From JBGTBD01 sp041749475 (lineage in GTDB: Bacteria; Pseudomonadota; Alphaproteobacteria; Rickettsiales; UBA998): a stretch of DNA of 30,104 nucleotides. Shown here piece after piece: positions 22,970 to 30,104 of this stretch. The notes under the pieces were generated by a model. That model saw only the letters and a list, made by a program, of their open reading frames with translations, had not been told where the DNA came from and ran no database searches. The stretch covers positions 1-30,104 of the forward strand of contig JBGTBD010000038.1 in NCBI GenBank assembly GCA_041749475.1. Direction: 5' to 3'. Each line of letters starts with the position of its first letter. Position 1 is the stretch's first letter. Both the position numbers and the translations under genes were made by a program.

Positions 22970-24847
22970 TCACGCGTGGAAGAAGTCAAAAATCTTGCGG
23001 GCGGTCTTGCTGTCGATGCCGGTGACCTTGCCGATCTCCTCCAAACTCGCGTTTTCTACGGACTTCGCCGAGCCGAAATGATGGAGGAGCGCGCGTTTGC
23101 GGGTGGCGCCGATGCCGGGTATCTGGTCCAATTGCGAGGTGGTGAGGGCGTTCGCGCGTTTGATACGGTGGGAGGAAATGGCGAAGCGGTGGGCCTCATT
23201 TCGCAGGCGTTGGAGGTAATGGAGCACAGCGGAATCGACCGGAAGCTGGTACGATTCCTTCCCCACTTGAAAGAAATGCTCGCGCCCAGCATTGCGGTTT
23301 ACGCCCTTGGCGATGCCGACAAAAGGCAGGTCATGGAGGCCTAAATTACCCAGCACTTCGCGGGCTACGGCCAATTGGCCAAGGCCGCCATCGATCAGCA
23401 ACAGGTCCGGCCAGACGCCCTCTGCCTTATCGGGATGTTCCTTAGCAAGACGGGAGAAACGGCGGGTCAGGACTTCGCGCATCATCGCGTAATCATCCCC
23501 CGGGGTGAGTTCGGTTCCGCGGATGGTGAAGCGGCGGTAGGATTTCTTGTCGAAGCCTTCGGGGCCAGCGACGATCATCGCGCCCACTGCGTGCGTGCCG
23601 CTGATATGGCTGTTGTCATAGACTTCCACGCGGCGTGGGGTGGCCATCAGGCCGAAGAGTTTGGCGACTTCGCCCAGCATCTGTTTATCGTGACTGCGCT
23701 CGGCCATATGGAGGCGGAGGGTCTGTTCGGTATTGCGCAATACTTGTTGCAATGCTTCACGCTTCTCGCCGCGTTGGGGGATGTGGAGCGTCACCTTCTG
23801 TTTGCGGCGGATGGTAAGGGCTTCCTCGATGACCGACTGGTTCTCCGGCATATGGCTGAGGACAAGATGCTTGGGCGGTTCATGCGTGGCGTAATACTGG
23901 CCGATGAAGGATTCCAGTATTTCGGCTTCGGTCTGGTCTTGCGCGACGGAGGGGAAGAAAGAGCGGTTGCCGTAAGCCTGTCCGCCCCTATAGAAGAAGA
24001 CCTGTACGCATGTGCCCCCTTCCAACCGCACGAGGGCGACGACATCCACCTCCTCCAATGTGCCGAAACCGAAATCATGCTCCTGCTGAACTTGCGTCAG
24101 TACACGCACGCGGTCACGCAGGCGGCCAGCTTTTTCGTATTCCTGCGCGTCGCTCAAGGCTTGCATCTCGGCGATCAGTTTCTGCTGTATCTCGCGGCTT
24201 TTGCCGTGCAGGAAATTCTCGGCTTCGGTCACCAGTGCACTATATTCCTCTTCGGAGACATGGTTCACGCACGGAGCGGAGCAGCGTTTAATCTGGTATT
24301 GCAGGCAGGGGCGTGAGCGGGTGGCGAACATAGGGTCGGAACAGTTGCGCAGCAGGAAGGCTTTTTGCAAAATATCCAGCGTCTGGTTCAATGCGCCGAC
24401 GGAGGCGAAGGGGCCGAAATAAGTTCCTTTGACTTTCTGCGCGCCGCGATGTTTTCCGATTTGCGGATAGGTGTGGTCTTTGGTGATGAGGATATAGGGG
24501 TAGGATTTGTCGTCCTTATAAAGGATATTATAGACGGGCTTGAGTTCCTTGATGAGATTCGCTTCGACGAGCAGCGCTTCCGCTTCGCTGCGGGTGGAGA
24601 TCACTTCCATTGCCACCGTATGATCGATCATGCGTAAGGTACGCGTCGGCAATGCGCCTTTGGTCGCATAGCTCATCACACGTTTCTTCAGGTCTTTTGC
24701 TTTGCCGACATAGAGCACCGTGCCCTTCTCGCCGACCATGCGATAAACGCCCGCGCCGGAGGGCAGTTTGCGCGCGAATTCCTTGATGTAAGCCGCGCCG
24801 CGTAAAGGGTTTTCGGAAGGGGGTGGGTGCATGTCGCTGGAGCTCAT
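22970..24847 (-). CDS. uvrC: Excinuclease ABC subunit C
   Basis: UvrC makes both incisions in nucleotide excision repair. From ATG at 24847 the product has 625 residues. The N-terminal GIY-YIG nuclease reads SGAGVYRM (30-37) and LYVGKAKDLKKRV (45-57). Conserved cysteines (NCSDPMF, RPCLQYQIKRCSAPC) fit the iron-sulfur site of the family. The UVR domain (EMQALSDAQEYEKAGRLRDRV) contacts UvrB. The RNase H-like nuclease region has EVYDNSHISGTHAVGAMIV and LLLIDGGLGQL. The C-terminus has two helix-hairpin-helix motifs (IPGIGATRKRALLHHFGS, VTGIDSKTARKIFDFF). The frame opens 11 codons further upstream with a TTG codon; ATG at 24832 is another option. A perfect DnaA-box sequence lies 77 bases upstream. 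Confidence 0.96.
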   Translation of the reverse strand: MSSSDMHPPPSENPLRGAAYIKEFARKLPSGAGVYRMVGEKGTVLYVGKAKDLKKRVMSYATKGALPTRTLRMIDHTVAMEVISTRSEAEALLVEANLIKELKPVYNILYKDDKSYPYILITKDHTYPQIGKHRGAQKVKGTYFGPFASVGALNQTLDILQKAFLLRNCSDPMFATRSRPCLQYQIKRCSAPCVNHVSEEEYSALVTEAENFLHGKSREIQQKLIAEMQALSDAQEYEKAGRLRDRVRVLTQVQQEHDFGFGTLEEVDVVALVRLEGGTCVQVFFYRGGQAYGNRSFFPSVAQDQTEAEILESFIGQYYATHEPPKHLVLSHMPENQSVIEEALTIRRKQKVTLHIPQRGEKREALQQVLRNTEQTLRLHMAERSHDKQMLGEVAKLFGLMATPRRVEVYDNSHISGTHAVGAMIVAGPEGFDKKSYRRFTIRGTELTPGDDYAMMREVLTRRFSRLAKEHPDKAEGVWPDLLLIDGGLGQLAVAREVLGNLGLHDLPFVGIAKGVNRNAGREHFFQVGKESYQLPVDSAVLHYLQRLRNEAHRFAISSHRIKRANALTTSQLDQIPGIGATRKRALLHHFGSAKSVENASLEEIGKVTGIDSKTARKIFDFFHA

Positions 24848-25188
24848 CTGATTGAATGGCGATTCACGCGTGAGGCACAAAAATACGCTTTTTCAAAATG
24901 GCACGGTGTCCATCCACGAAACCTGTGGATAAAGCTGTGAGTCTTAATAGGGGATAAGGATAAGTAAGCCATAAATTCACCGTTTTTTCACCTTTGCACA
25001 ATTTTTAGGCAGGAGTTTTAGATTGCTGATTATCGGTAGTATTTTTATGTCTGCACCTACCATGAGCCGACGGAGTGATGCATCGATAGCGCAGTGTGTC
25101 TTGCATCCCTTGCATGGCTCCTTCCTGTGTACAAATTAAGGTAAAAAAATTTCATGACATTACAATCCCCTGCGGAATAATTTAAAGA
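24848..25188. other. Intergenic region upstream of uvrC
   Basis: 341 bases between the uvrC ATG and the stop of the upstream SDR gene, both on the minus strand. It is AT-rich, holds one perfect DnaA-box sequence (24924-24932) and an imperfect hairpin at 25173-25196 that overlaps the SDR stop. The uvrC promoter should lie here, but I see no pair of -35/-10 boxes good enough to name. A 30-codon frame at 25047-25139 (+) has no usable ribosome-binding site and I do not call it. Confidence 0.5.
24924..24932 (-). promoter_or_regulatory. DnaA-box sequence upstream of uvrC
   Basis: TTATCCACA on the minus strand is a perfect match to the DnaA-box consensus TTATNCACA. It is a single box 77 bases before the uvrC ATG, so a replication origin is not indicated. 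A DnaA-binding site occurs in the E. coli uvrB promoter region, which makes a regulatory role conceivable; one 9-base match can also be chance. Confidence 0.35.
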
Positions 25189-25947
25189 TTATTCGGCTTT
25201 GTGGTGACGCTGGATGTTCATTCCCCCCGTGAGGTCGAGGCATTGCCCCGTCGTCCCTTCCGCGGCCAGAAGATAGGCGATTGCGTCGCAGACTTCCCTG
25301 GGAGAGGAGACACGTTTCAGCGGCAACAGTTCGCCGAGTTTGGAAAACGTACCGGGCTTATCCTGATGTCCCGGCATGGTAGGGCCGAGGAGAATACCAT
25401 TGATACGGATATCCGGGCTCAGGGATTCGGCCATCAGGGTGATAAAATTCTCCATCCCCATGCGACTCATCGCATAGCTGAAGAAGGCGGGTGAAACGCT
25501 CCAGCCGCGCATTCCGTCCAGTAGGCAAATGACGGAGGAATGCTTCGGGGCCTGAGCGACGAAGGCGCGGGTCAGTAGCATGGGGGCGAGAAGGTTGACG
25601 CTCATATGCTGGTTCCATGAGTCTTCGGTCAGGGATTCCAACGCATCGCGCTCGAAGAGGGAGGCGTTATGGATGAGCAGGGAGATGGGGCCGAGGGTGG
25701 CGGCGGTTTCGGTGATGACGCGCTCGACCGCCCAAGCGCCCGACAAATCCTGTTGAATCGTAAAGGCTTTTACGCCTTTTCCGCTGAGTTCAGCCGCGAG
25801 GTAGGCCGCGTCATCACGCGAACGGTTGCAGTGGATCGCGACCTGCCAGCCATCGTTTGCCAGTCGGCGAACGATCTCCGCACCGACGCGTTTGGAAGAG
25901 CCGGTGACAAGGGCGGTTTTAAGGGGTTTGTTCATGAGGGGTATCAT
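25189..25947 (-). CDS. Short-chain dehydrogenase, pteridine reductase/FolM-like, with Lys-to-Arg active-site change
   Basis: A 252-residue Rossmann-fold oxidoreductase. The cofactor motif is TGSSKRVGAE at 15-24 (TGxxxRxG, typical of NADPH-dependent pteridine reductases), followed by HNAS at 93-96. In place of the catalytic Ser it has Asp at 144 (CLLDGMRGW), 14 residues before Y158. The Asp...Tyr pattern is that of PTR1/FolM, which reduce pterins or dihydrofolate. The expected Lys of YxxxK is Arg162 (YAMSR; codon CGC, two changes from any Lys codon). The ending GQCLDLTGGMNI is normal for the family. Either the protein works with Arg, or it has lost or changed activity. Starts at 25947 or 25935 are both possible; neither has a good ribosome-binding site. 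Confidence 0.85.
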   Translation of the reverse strand: MIPLMNKPLKTALVTGSSKRVGAEIVRRLANDGWQVAIHCNRSRDDAAYLAAELSGKGVKAFTIQQDLSGAWAVERVITETAATLGPISLLIHNASLFERDALESLTEDSWNQHMSVNLLAPMLLTRAFVAQAPKHSSVICLLDGMRGWSVSPAFFSYAMSRMGMENFITLMAESLSPDIRINGILLGPTMPGHQDKPGTFSKLGELLPLKRVSSPREVCDAIAYLLAAEGTTGQCLDLTGGMNIQRHHKAE

Positions 25948-25991
25948 ATCGCGAAGTCTTGCTTGGGTTCAAGTCTCAGCGCACATCATCT

Positions 25992-26072
25992 TGTCATTCC
26001 TGCGGAAGCGGGAATCTATATATGCTCCAAAGCTCGATTGCCAGATGGATTCCCGTTTTCACGGGAATGACA
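25992..26072. repeat. Composite palindromic element, copy B
   Basis: The same architecture as copy A: TGTCATTCC at the left, GGAATGACA at the right. The left hairpin is ATTCCTGC-GGAA-GCGGGAAT, with one G-T mismatch pair. A middle part contains CCAGATGGAT, and the right hairpin is TTCCCGT-TTTC-ACGGGAA. It lies between the divergent SDR and prs genes, 168 bases before the prs ATG. No coding capacity. Confidence 0.75.
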
Positions 26073-26239
26073 TAAGGGGGGGCTAGAATAGGCCAGAAAC
26101 GGGGCCATTCTTGATATTAAAAGCGTTACATTTCAAACATTCCCGTTTACTTTTTGAAAATTGGCTGTTAGATTTCCGACCCTTACCCGGATAGAGGTGT
26201 TTTCTGCCGGATAAACTTTTGAAAAATATATAAAAATTT

Positions 26240-27196
26240 ATGAAGCTTCTGGCAGGAAATAGCAACGGTTCGCTAGCGCAAGCTATGGCGAAATATCTCT
26301 CGGTGGAATTGACGCAAGCCTCGATCAAGCGTTTTTCCGATATGGAGATATTCGTCGAGCTGGAAGAGAACGTGCGCGGGCAAGATGTATTCTTGATTCA
26401 GTCGACTTCGTACCCTGCCAATGACAACCTCATGGAACTGCTGATCTGCCTCGATGCGCTGCGCCGTTCCTCCGCCAAGCGGGTCACGGCCGTCATCCCC
26501 TATTACGGCTATGCGCGGCAGGACCGGAAACCAGGGCCACGCACGCCCATTACCGCCAAGCTGGTCGCCAACCTCTTCACCTCCGCCGGGGCTGACCGCG
26601 TGTTGACGCTCGATTTGCATGCCGGTCAGATACAAGGTTTCTTCGATATTCCCGTCGATCACCTCTATGCCGCGCCCGTCCTCGCCGAGGACATCAAGCG
26701 CCGGTATAAGGGTAAGGACATCATGATCATCTCGCCGGACGTGGGTGGGGTGGTGCGCGCACGGGCGCTCGCTAAACTGCTCGACGCCGATCTCGCCGTG
26801 GTCGATAAACGCCGCGACCGCGCGGGCGTTTCCGAAGTGATGAACATCATCGGGGACGTCAAAGACCGTAATTGTGTGCTCTATGACGATATGGTCGATT
26901 CCGCCGGAACTATCTGCAATGCAGCGCAAGCGCTGATGGAGAACGGCGCCGCAAGCGTCTCCGCCTATGCCAGCCATGGCGTGCTTTCGGGCCCGGCGCT
27001 TGATCGCATCACCCGTTCGGCGCTGGAAGAATTGGTCATCACCGATTCCATCCAACCCAATGACGCCGCCCTCAATACCAAGAAAATCCGGATCGTGACC
27101 ATCGCCCCGCTGCTGGCGGAAGGCGTGCGCCGCGTTTCAGAAGAAAGCTCGGTTTCGAGCCTCACCCTCCCACCTTCACTTGCCATCCAGTCATAG
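26240..27196 (+). CDS. prs: Ribose-phosphate pyrophosphokinase (PRPP synthetase)
   Basis: Prs makes phosphoribosyl pyrophosphate from ribose 5-phosphate and ATP for nucleotide, His and Trp synthesis. The 318-residue product (usual length about 310-320) starts MKLLAGNSNGSLAQ and has SDMEIFVELEENVRG (33-47), YYGYARQDRKPGPRTPI, TLDLHAGQIQGFF with the conserved His at 127, the catalytic flexible loop KRRDRAG from 190, and the PRPP-binding loop DDMVDSAGT at 216-224. There is no ribosome-binding site: the ATG is preceded by an AT-only stretch with TATAAA at 26229-26234. It heads the conserved prs-rplY-pth-ychF run. Confidence 0.97.
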   Translation: MKLLAGNSNGSLAQAMAKYLSVELTQASIKRFSDMEIFVELEENVRGQDVFLIQSTSYPANDNLMELLICLDALRRSSAKRVTAVIPYYGYARQDRKPGPRTPITAKLVANLFTSAGADRVLTLDLHAGQIQGFFDIPVDHLYAAPVLAEDIKRRYKGKDIMIISPDVGGVVRARALAKLLDADLAVVDKRRDRAGVSEVMNIIGDVKDRNCVLYDDMVDSAGTICNAAQALMENGAASVSAYASHGVLSGPALDRITRSALEELVITDSIQPNDAALNTKKIRIVTIAPLLAEGVRRVSEESSVSSLTLPPSLAIQS

Positions 27197-27217
27197 ATTT
27201 CAGAAAGGAACTGACCC

Positions 27218-27919
27218 ATGAAAGCCTCCACCCAATTCAAAGCAGAAGCCCGCAAGGACGTCGGCACGGGTTCCGCCCGCGCTACCCGTCGTGAAAGCCG
27301 CATCCCGGCGATCATGTACGGTAAAGATTTTGCGCCCGTGCATTTCAGCCTCGACCAGAAAGAACTGGAAATGACATACGGCAAGGGCCGTTTCTTTAGC
27401 CAAATCGTCTCCGTGACCGTCGACGGTAAAGAATATTTCGCGCTGCCGAAAGACGTTCAGCGTCACCCGGTAACGGACCGTATCGAACATGCGGATTTCC
27501 TTCGCGTGGATGAAAAATCCAAGATTACCGTGCAGGTTCCCGTGAAGTTCAGCAACATGGAACGTTCGGTCGGGATCAAGCGCGGCGGCGTACTTAACGT
27601 CGTGCGTCACGAGATCGGCCTGATCTGCTCGCCGAGCACCATCCCGCCATTCATTGAGATCGACCTGCTCGATATCAACATCAACCAGTCCATCCACATC
27701 TCTTCCGTAACGCTGCCCGATGGCGTGACCCCGGAGATCACCAGCCGTGACTTCACCATCGCCACCGTCGCGGGTCGTTCCTCCAAGATGGACGAGCTGG
27801 AAGACAAACCCGCAGCCGCTGCCGAAGGCGACGCTGCTGCCGCTGCTGCACCGGGCGCGAAACCCGCTGCCGGTGCCAAACCTGCCGCAGATGAGAAAAA
27901 ACCTGCGCCCAAAAAATAG
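27218..27919 (+). CDS. rplY: 50S ribosomal protein L25, CTC/TL5 long form
   Basis: L25 binds 5S rRNA in the large subunit. The 233-residue product is the long (CTC/TL5) form: an N-terminal L25 domain (RESRIPAIMYGKDFAPVHFSL), a C-terminal TL5 beta domain (VPVKFSNMERSVGIKRGG; ITSRDFTIATVAGRS), and an Ala/Pro/Lys-rich low-complexity tail of about 40 residues. A clear ribosome-binding site (AGAAAGGA) precedes the ATG, 21 bases after prs. An intrinsic terminator follows. Confidence 0.96.
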   Translation: MKASTQFKAEARKDVGTGSARATRRESRIPAIMYGKDFAPVHFSLDQKELEMTYGKGRFFSQIVSVTVDGKEYFALPKDVQRHPVTDRIEHADFLRVDEKSKITVQVPVKFSNMERSVGIKRGGVLNVVRHEIGLICSPSTIPPFIEIDLLDININQSIHISSVTLPDGVTPEITSRDFTIATVAGRSSKMDELEDKPAAAAEGDAAAAAAPGAKPAAGAKPAADEKKPAPKK

Positions 27920-27945
27920 GTGCGTTTGGATTTGCGTTCTTGCAC

Positions 27946-27983
27946 AATGGCGTGGTTCCGGTCGGAGTCACGCCATTCTTTTT
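27946..27983 (+). terminator. Intrinsic terminator after rplY
   Basis: AATGGCGTG (27946-27954) pairs perfectly with CACGCCATT (27969-27977) across a 14-base loop and is followed by CTTTTT. It begins 26 bases after the rplY stop. It is the clearest Rho-independent terminator in the window and separates prs-rplY from pth-ychF. Confidence 0.8.
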
Positions 27984-27999
27984 GGGGAAACTATACATC

Positions 28000-28102
28000 T
28001 CGTCATTCCCCGAATGTTACGCGAGTAACATTATAGGGGAATCCAGATATGGAGCTACGGCTGGATCGCCCTATAATCGCGTTGCGATTCGGGCGATGAC
28101 GA
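28000..28102. repeat. Composite palindromic element, copy C (largest)
   Basis: TCGTCATTCCCC at the left and GGGCGATGACGA at the right give inverted ends. The left half nests ATTCCCC/GGGGAAT around AATGTTAC-GCGA-GTAACATT (28013-28032). The right half nests TCGCCC/GGGCGA around AATCGC-GTT-GCGATT. The centre ATCCAGATATGGAGCTACGGCTGGAT is itself flanked by ATCCAG/CTGGAT. It shares ATTCC and ATCCAGAT with copies A and B. It lies between the rplY terminator and pth, 20 bases before the pth ATG. Confidence 0.78.
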
Positions 28103-28122
28103 ATAGAGTAAAGTAATAAAAT

Positions 28123-28698
28123 ATGTATCTCATCGCTGGTCTCGGCAATCCCGGTAAAGAATACGAAGCGACTCGACATAATATCGGGTTTCTGGCGGTG
28201 GATGCGCTGGCGCGGGAATACCGTTTTCCGGCTTTCTCCGCCAAACATCAGGCGCATTGTGCGAAGGGGGAGATCGCGGGCAAACCGGTCCTGCTGATGA
28301 AGCCGCAGACGTTCATGAATCGCTCCGGTAATGCGGTGGGGGATGCGGTGCGGTTCTACCAGATTCCCCTCACCCACCTCATCGTCATCCATGACGAGCT
28401 GGACTTGCTTCCGGGCAAGCTCCGCACCAAGACTGGCGGCGGCGCAGGGGGGCATAACGGATTGAAAAGCATCGACCAGCATGTGGGGCCGGACTATCAC
28501 CGCGTGCGTATGGGTATCGGCCATCCGGGCGAGCGGGCGGATGTGAGCAACTATGTGCTCTCCCCCTTCTCCAAAGCTGAGTGGAAAATACAGGAGCCCT
28601 TCATCAATGCGGTTGCGGAGGCCTTGCCTTTGTTGCTAGAAGGGGACGCTACCAAATTCATGAACCGCGTCGTGATTCTGACGCAGGAAGAAAGTTAG
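28123..28698 (+). CDS. pth: Peptidyl-tRNA hydrolase
   Basis: Pth releases tRNA from peptidyl-tRNAs that drop off ribosomes. The 191-residue product has GLGNPGKEYEATRHNIGF with catalytic His19, KPQTFMNRSG with Asn67, HDELDLLPG with Asp92, and GGGAGGHNGLKSI, each at the position expected from the E. coli enzyme (H20, N68, D93). The ribosome-binding site is weak. The gene is 20 bases after repeat copy C and 4 bases before ychF. Confidence 0.97.
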   Translation: MYLIAGLGNPGKEYEATRHNIGFLAVDALAREYRFPAFSAKHQAHCAKGEIAGKPVLLMKPQTFMNRSGNAVGDAVRFYQIPLTHLIVIHDELDLLPGKLRTKTGGGAGGHNGLKSIDQHVGPDYHRVRMGIGHPGERADVSNYVLSPFSKAEWKIQEPFINAVAEALPLLLEGDATKFMNRVVILTQEES

Positions 28699-28702
28699 AA
28701 AA

Positions 28703-29806
28703 ATGGGATTCTCATGCGGTATCGTCGGGTTACCTAACGTCGGCAAATCCACGCTGTTCAATGCGCTGCTCTCGACGCAGGCGGCGGAGTCGGCTAACTA
28801 CCCGTTCTGCACCATCGAGCCGAACGTGGGCAAGGTCGCTGTGCCCGATACGCGCCTTGACGAGCTGGCGAAGATCGCAGGCTCGGCGCAGACCATCTAT
28901 ACGCAGCTTGAATTCGTCGATATCGCCGGTCTCGTGCGCGGCGCGAGCACGGGGGAAGGGCTTGGCAATAAGTTCTTGGCGCATATCCGCGAGGTGGACG
29001 CCATCGTCTATGTGCTGCGCTGTTTCGAGGATGAGAATATCACCCATGTGGAAGGCTCGGTCGATCCGTTGCGCGATTGGGAAACTATCGAAACGGAATT
29101 GACGCTTGCCGACCTTGAAAGTTTAGAGAAGCGCAAAGGCAATCTGGAGAAGAAAGCCAAAAGCGGCGACAAGGAATCGAAAGAGATTCTTTCTGTAGTA
29201 GAGCCTATTCTGGCCCTCGTTTCTGAAGGAAAGCCGGCGCGGGTCTATCATCCTGCGGACGCAAACGAGGTTAAGCTGGTCGCTGGATTACAGCTACTGA
29301 CCTCCAAAAAAGTCATGGTCGTCTGCAATGTCGCCGAAGAAGATGCGGCAATGGGCAACAGTCTGACCGAGAAAGTCAAAATCCGTTGTGCGGCGGAGCA
29401 TATCCCCACCGTCATCGTCTCCGCGAAGATCGAATCGGAAGTGGCGTCGCTGGAAAGTCCAGAAGAGAAAGCGGAATTCTTGGGCGCGCTGGGGTTGACC
29501 GAAACCGGGCTGACGCAGGTCATCCGTACCGGGCAACAGCTGCTGAACCTCATCACTTTCTTCACCATCGGCCCCAAGGAAGCGCGGGCATGGACGGTGC
29601 ATCGTAATGCCACCGCGCCGGAAGCGGCGGGCGTCATCCATACCGATTTTGAGCGCGGCTTTATCCGTGCCGAGACCATCGCCTATGCGGATTATGTCGC
29701 TTGCAAGGGTGAGCAGGGTGCAAAGGATAATGGAAAACTACGTTCCGAGGGCAAGACCTATATCGTGCAGGACGGCGACGTATTCCACTTCCTGTTCAAC
29801 GTATAG
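28703..29806 (+). CDS. ychF: Obg-family ATPase/GTPase YchF
   Basis: YchF is a ribosome-associated P-loop NTPase of the Obg group that prefers ATP. The 367-residue product has Walker A GLPNVGKST at 9-17, the switch region NYPFCTIEPNVG, DIAGLVRGASTGEGLGN (G3), and CNVAEED where other GTPases carry NKxD; the loss of NKxD is the known basis for ATP preference in this family. A coiled-coil insertion and a C-terminal TGS domain (ARAWTVHRNATAPEAAGVIHTDFERGF) follow. The ribosome-binding site GGAAGAAAG overlaps the pth end. Confidence 0.97.
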   Translation: MGFSCGIVGLPNVGKSTLFNALLSTQAAESANYPFCTIEPNVGKVAVPDTRLDELAKIAGSAQTIYTQLEFVDIAGLVRGASTGEGLGNKFLAHIREVDAIVYVLRCFEDENITHVEGSVDPLRDWETIETELTLADLESLEKRKGNLEKKAKSGDKESKEILSVVEPILALVSEGKPARVYHPADANEVKLVAGLQLLTSKKVMVVCNVAEEDAAMGNSLTEKVKIRCAAEHIPTVIVSAKIESEVASLESPEEKAEFLGALGLTETGLTQVIRTGQQLLNLITFFTIGPKEARAWTVHRNATAPEAAGVIHTDFERGFIRAETIAYADYVACKGEQGAKDNGKLRSEGKTYIVQDGDVFHFLFNV

Positions 29807-29868
29807 CGCTTCTTTTCTTGCCTTTACCTCCGCCGCCTCGATAATAGAGTACGGCCAAGGGGGAAAAC

Positions 29869-30104
29869 ATGCTGAGGAAAAAGAAGACAACCGACCCGTT
29901 CAGTCATTCATGGTTGCGCTGGGTCATGTTCGGTGTGCTCGCCTATGCCGCCTATATTCATTTTACGGGCAAGAGCGATGCGCCGACCCGTCCCCGTAGC
30001 GAGCGCGAACGGCCTGCCTCCTTGCTCGACAGCGCGACACGCCCGGCGGCGAAATTGCCCGACATCCCCGACCGCGGCATCACCGTTCTCGGCGACATCG
30101 CGGG
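29869..30104 (+). CDS. Membrane-anchored protein, N-terminal part (runs off right edge)
   Basis: The frame starts with ATG at 29869 behind a good ribosome-binding site (AAGGGGG) and is open to the window end: 78 codons. It begins MLRKKKTTDPFSHSWLRW, has one short hydrophobic helix (about 18-31, VMFGVLAYAAYIHF), and continues with a charged Pro/Arg-rich linker and then IPDRGITVLGDIAG. The basic start indicates that the C-terminal part lies in the periplasm. The domain that would identify it is outside the window. Confidence 0.68.
   Translation, partial: MLRKKKTTDPFSHSWLRWVMFGVLAYAAYIHFTGKSDAPTRPRSERERPASLLDSATRPAAKLPDIPDRGITVLGDIA

Noticed and set aside
23375..24316. 313-residue plus-strand frame opposite uvrC
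   Set aside because: Antisense shadow of uvrC with no recognisable motif or ribosome-binding site.
25047..25139. 30-codon frame upstream of uvrC on the plus strand
   Set aside because: No ribosome-binding site at a usable distance, no domain, and its length is within chance expectation.
25173..25196. Terminator hairpin at the end of the SDR gene
   Set aside because: The near-perfect stem overlaps the stop codon, but the T-run lies about 25 bases beyond it; it does not fit an intrinsic terminator.

Overview
The window reads as chromosomal backbone of an aerobic alphaproteobacterium of moderate GC content. The reasons are the prs-rplY-pth-ychF order, the coxB-coxA-ctaB-coxF-ctaG-coxC-DUF983-surf1 cytochrome aa3 oxidase cluster, the dnaK-dnaJ-dapB order, an rpoH-type heat-shock sigma factor with an alphaproteobacterial-style promoter, and a DUF6476-like gene divergent from an RluA-family gene. 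Complete dapB and thrC argue against a strongly reduced endosymbiont. I cannot assign the order from sequence alone. There is no tRNA, rRNA, CRISPR array, transposase or prophage gene.

Layout. 1-499 (-): 5' part of a membrane sensor running off the left edge. 674-2891 (+): YifB/ComM ATPase and a divergent J-domain-like protein, convergent with rpoH (2895-3764, -). 3898-5244: rluD (-) divergent from a small membrane protein (+), which abuts dapB tail to tail. 5245-11282 (-): dapB, dnaJ, dnaK, a DUF4112 protein and tldD. 11356-21996 (+): one compact run of twelve genes with the aa3-type oxidase subunits and assembly factors (coxB, coxA, ctaB, an acidic membrane protein, a 39-residue CoxF-like protein, ctaG, coxC, DUF983, surf1), then an M32 carboxypeptidase, thrC and an M16 peptidase. 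22068-25947 (-): two unrecognised small genes, uvrC and a pteridine-reductase-like SDR. 26240-29806 (+): prs, rplY, pth, ychF, then the start of another membrane-anchored protein at the right edge.

How it works together. The oxidase run supplies CuA subunit II, heme-copper subunit I, subunit III, heme O synthase (CtaB), the copper chaperone (CtaG) and Surf1, so most of the terminal oxidase and its assembly are encoded together. The heat-shock genes form a second theme: rpoH and dnaK both have a good match to the alphaproteobacterial sigma-32 promoter (CTTG-N17/18-CYTATNT), and a degenerate J-domain protein lies next to rpoH.

Most worth a second look: (i) an extremely acidic single-span membrane protein inserted between ctaB and coxF, (ii) an SDR whose YxxxK motif has become YxxxR while it keeps the pteridine-reductase Asp, (iii) the J-domain-like protein beside rpoH, (iv) a family of composite palindromic elements in three intergenic gaps, (v) a perfect 9-bp inverted repeat abutting the dnaK heat-shock promoter, and (vi) a GNRA-capped hairpin between dnaK and dnaJ.
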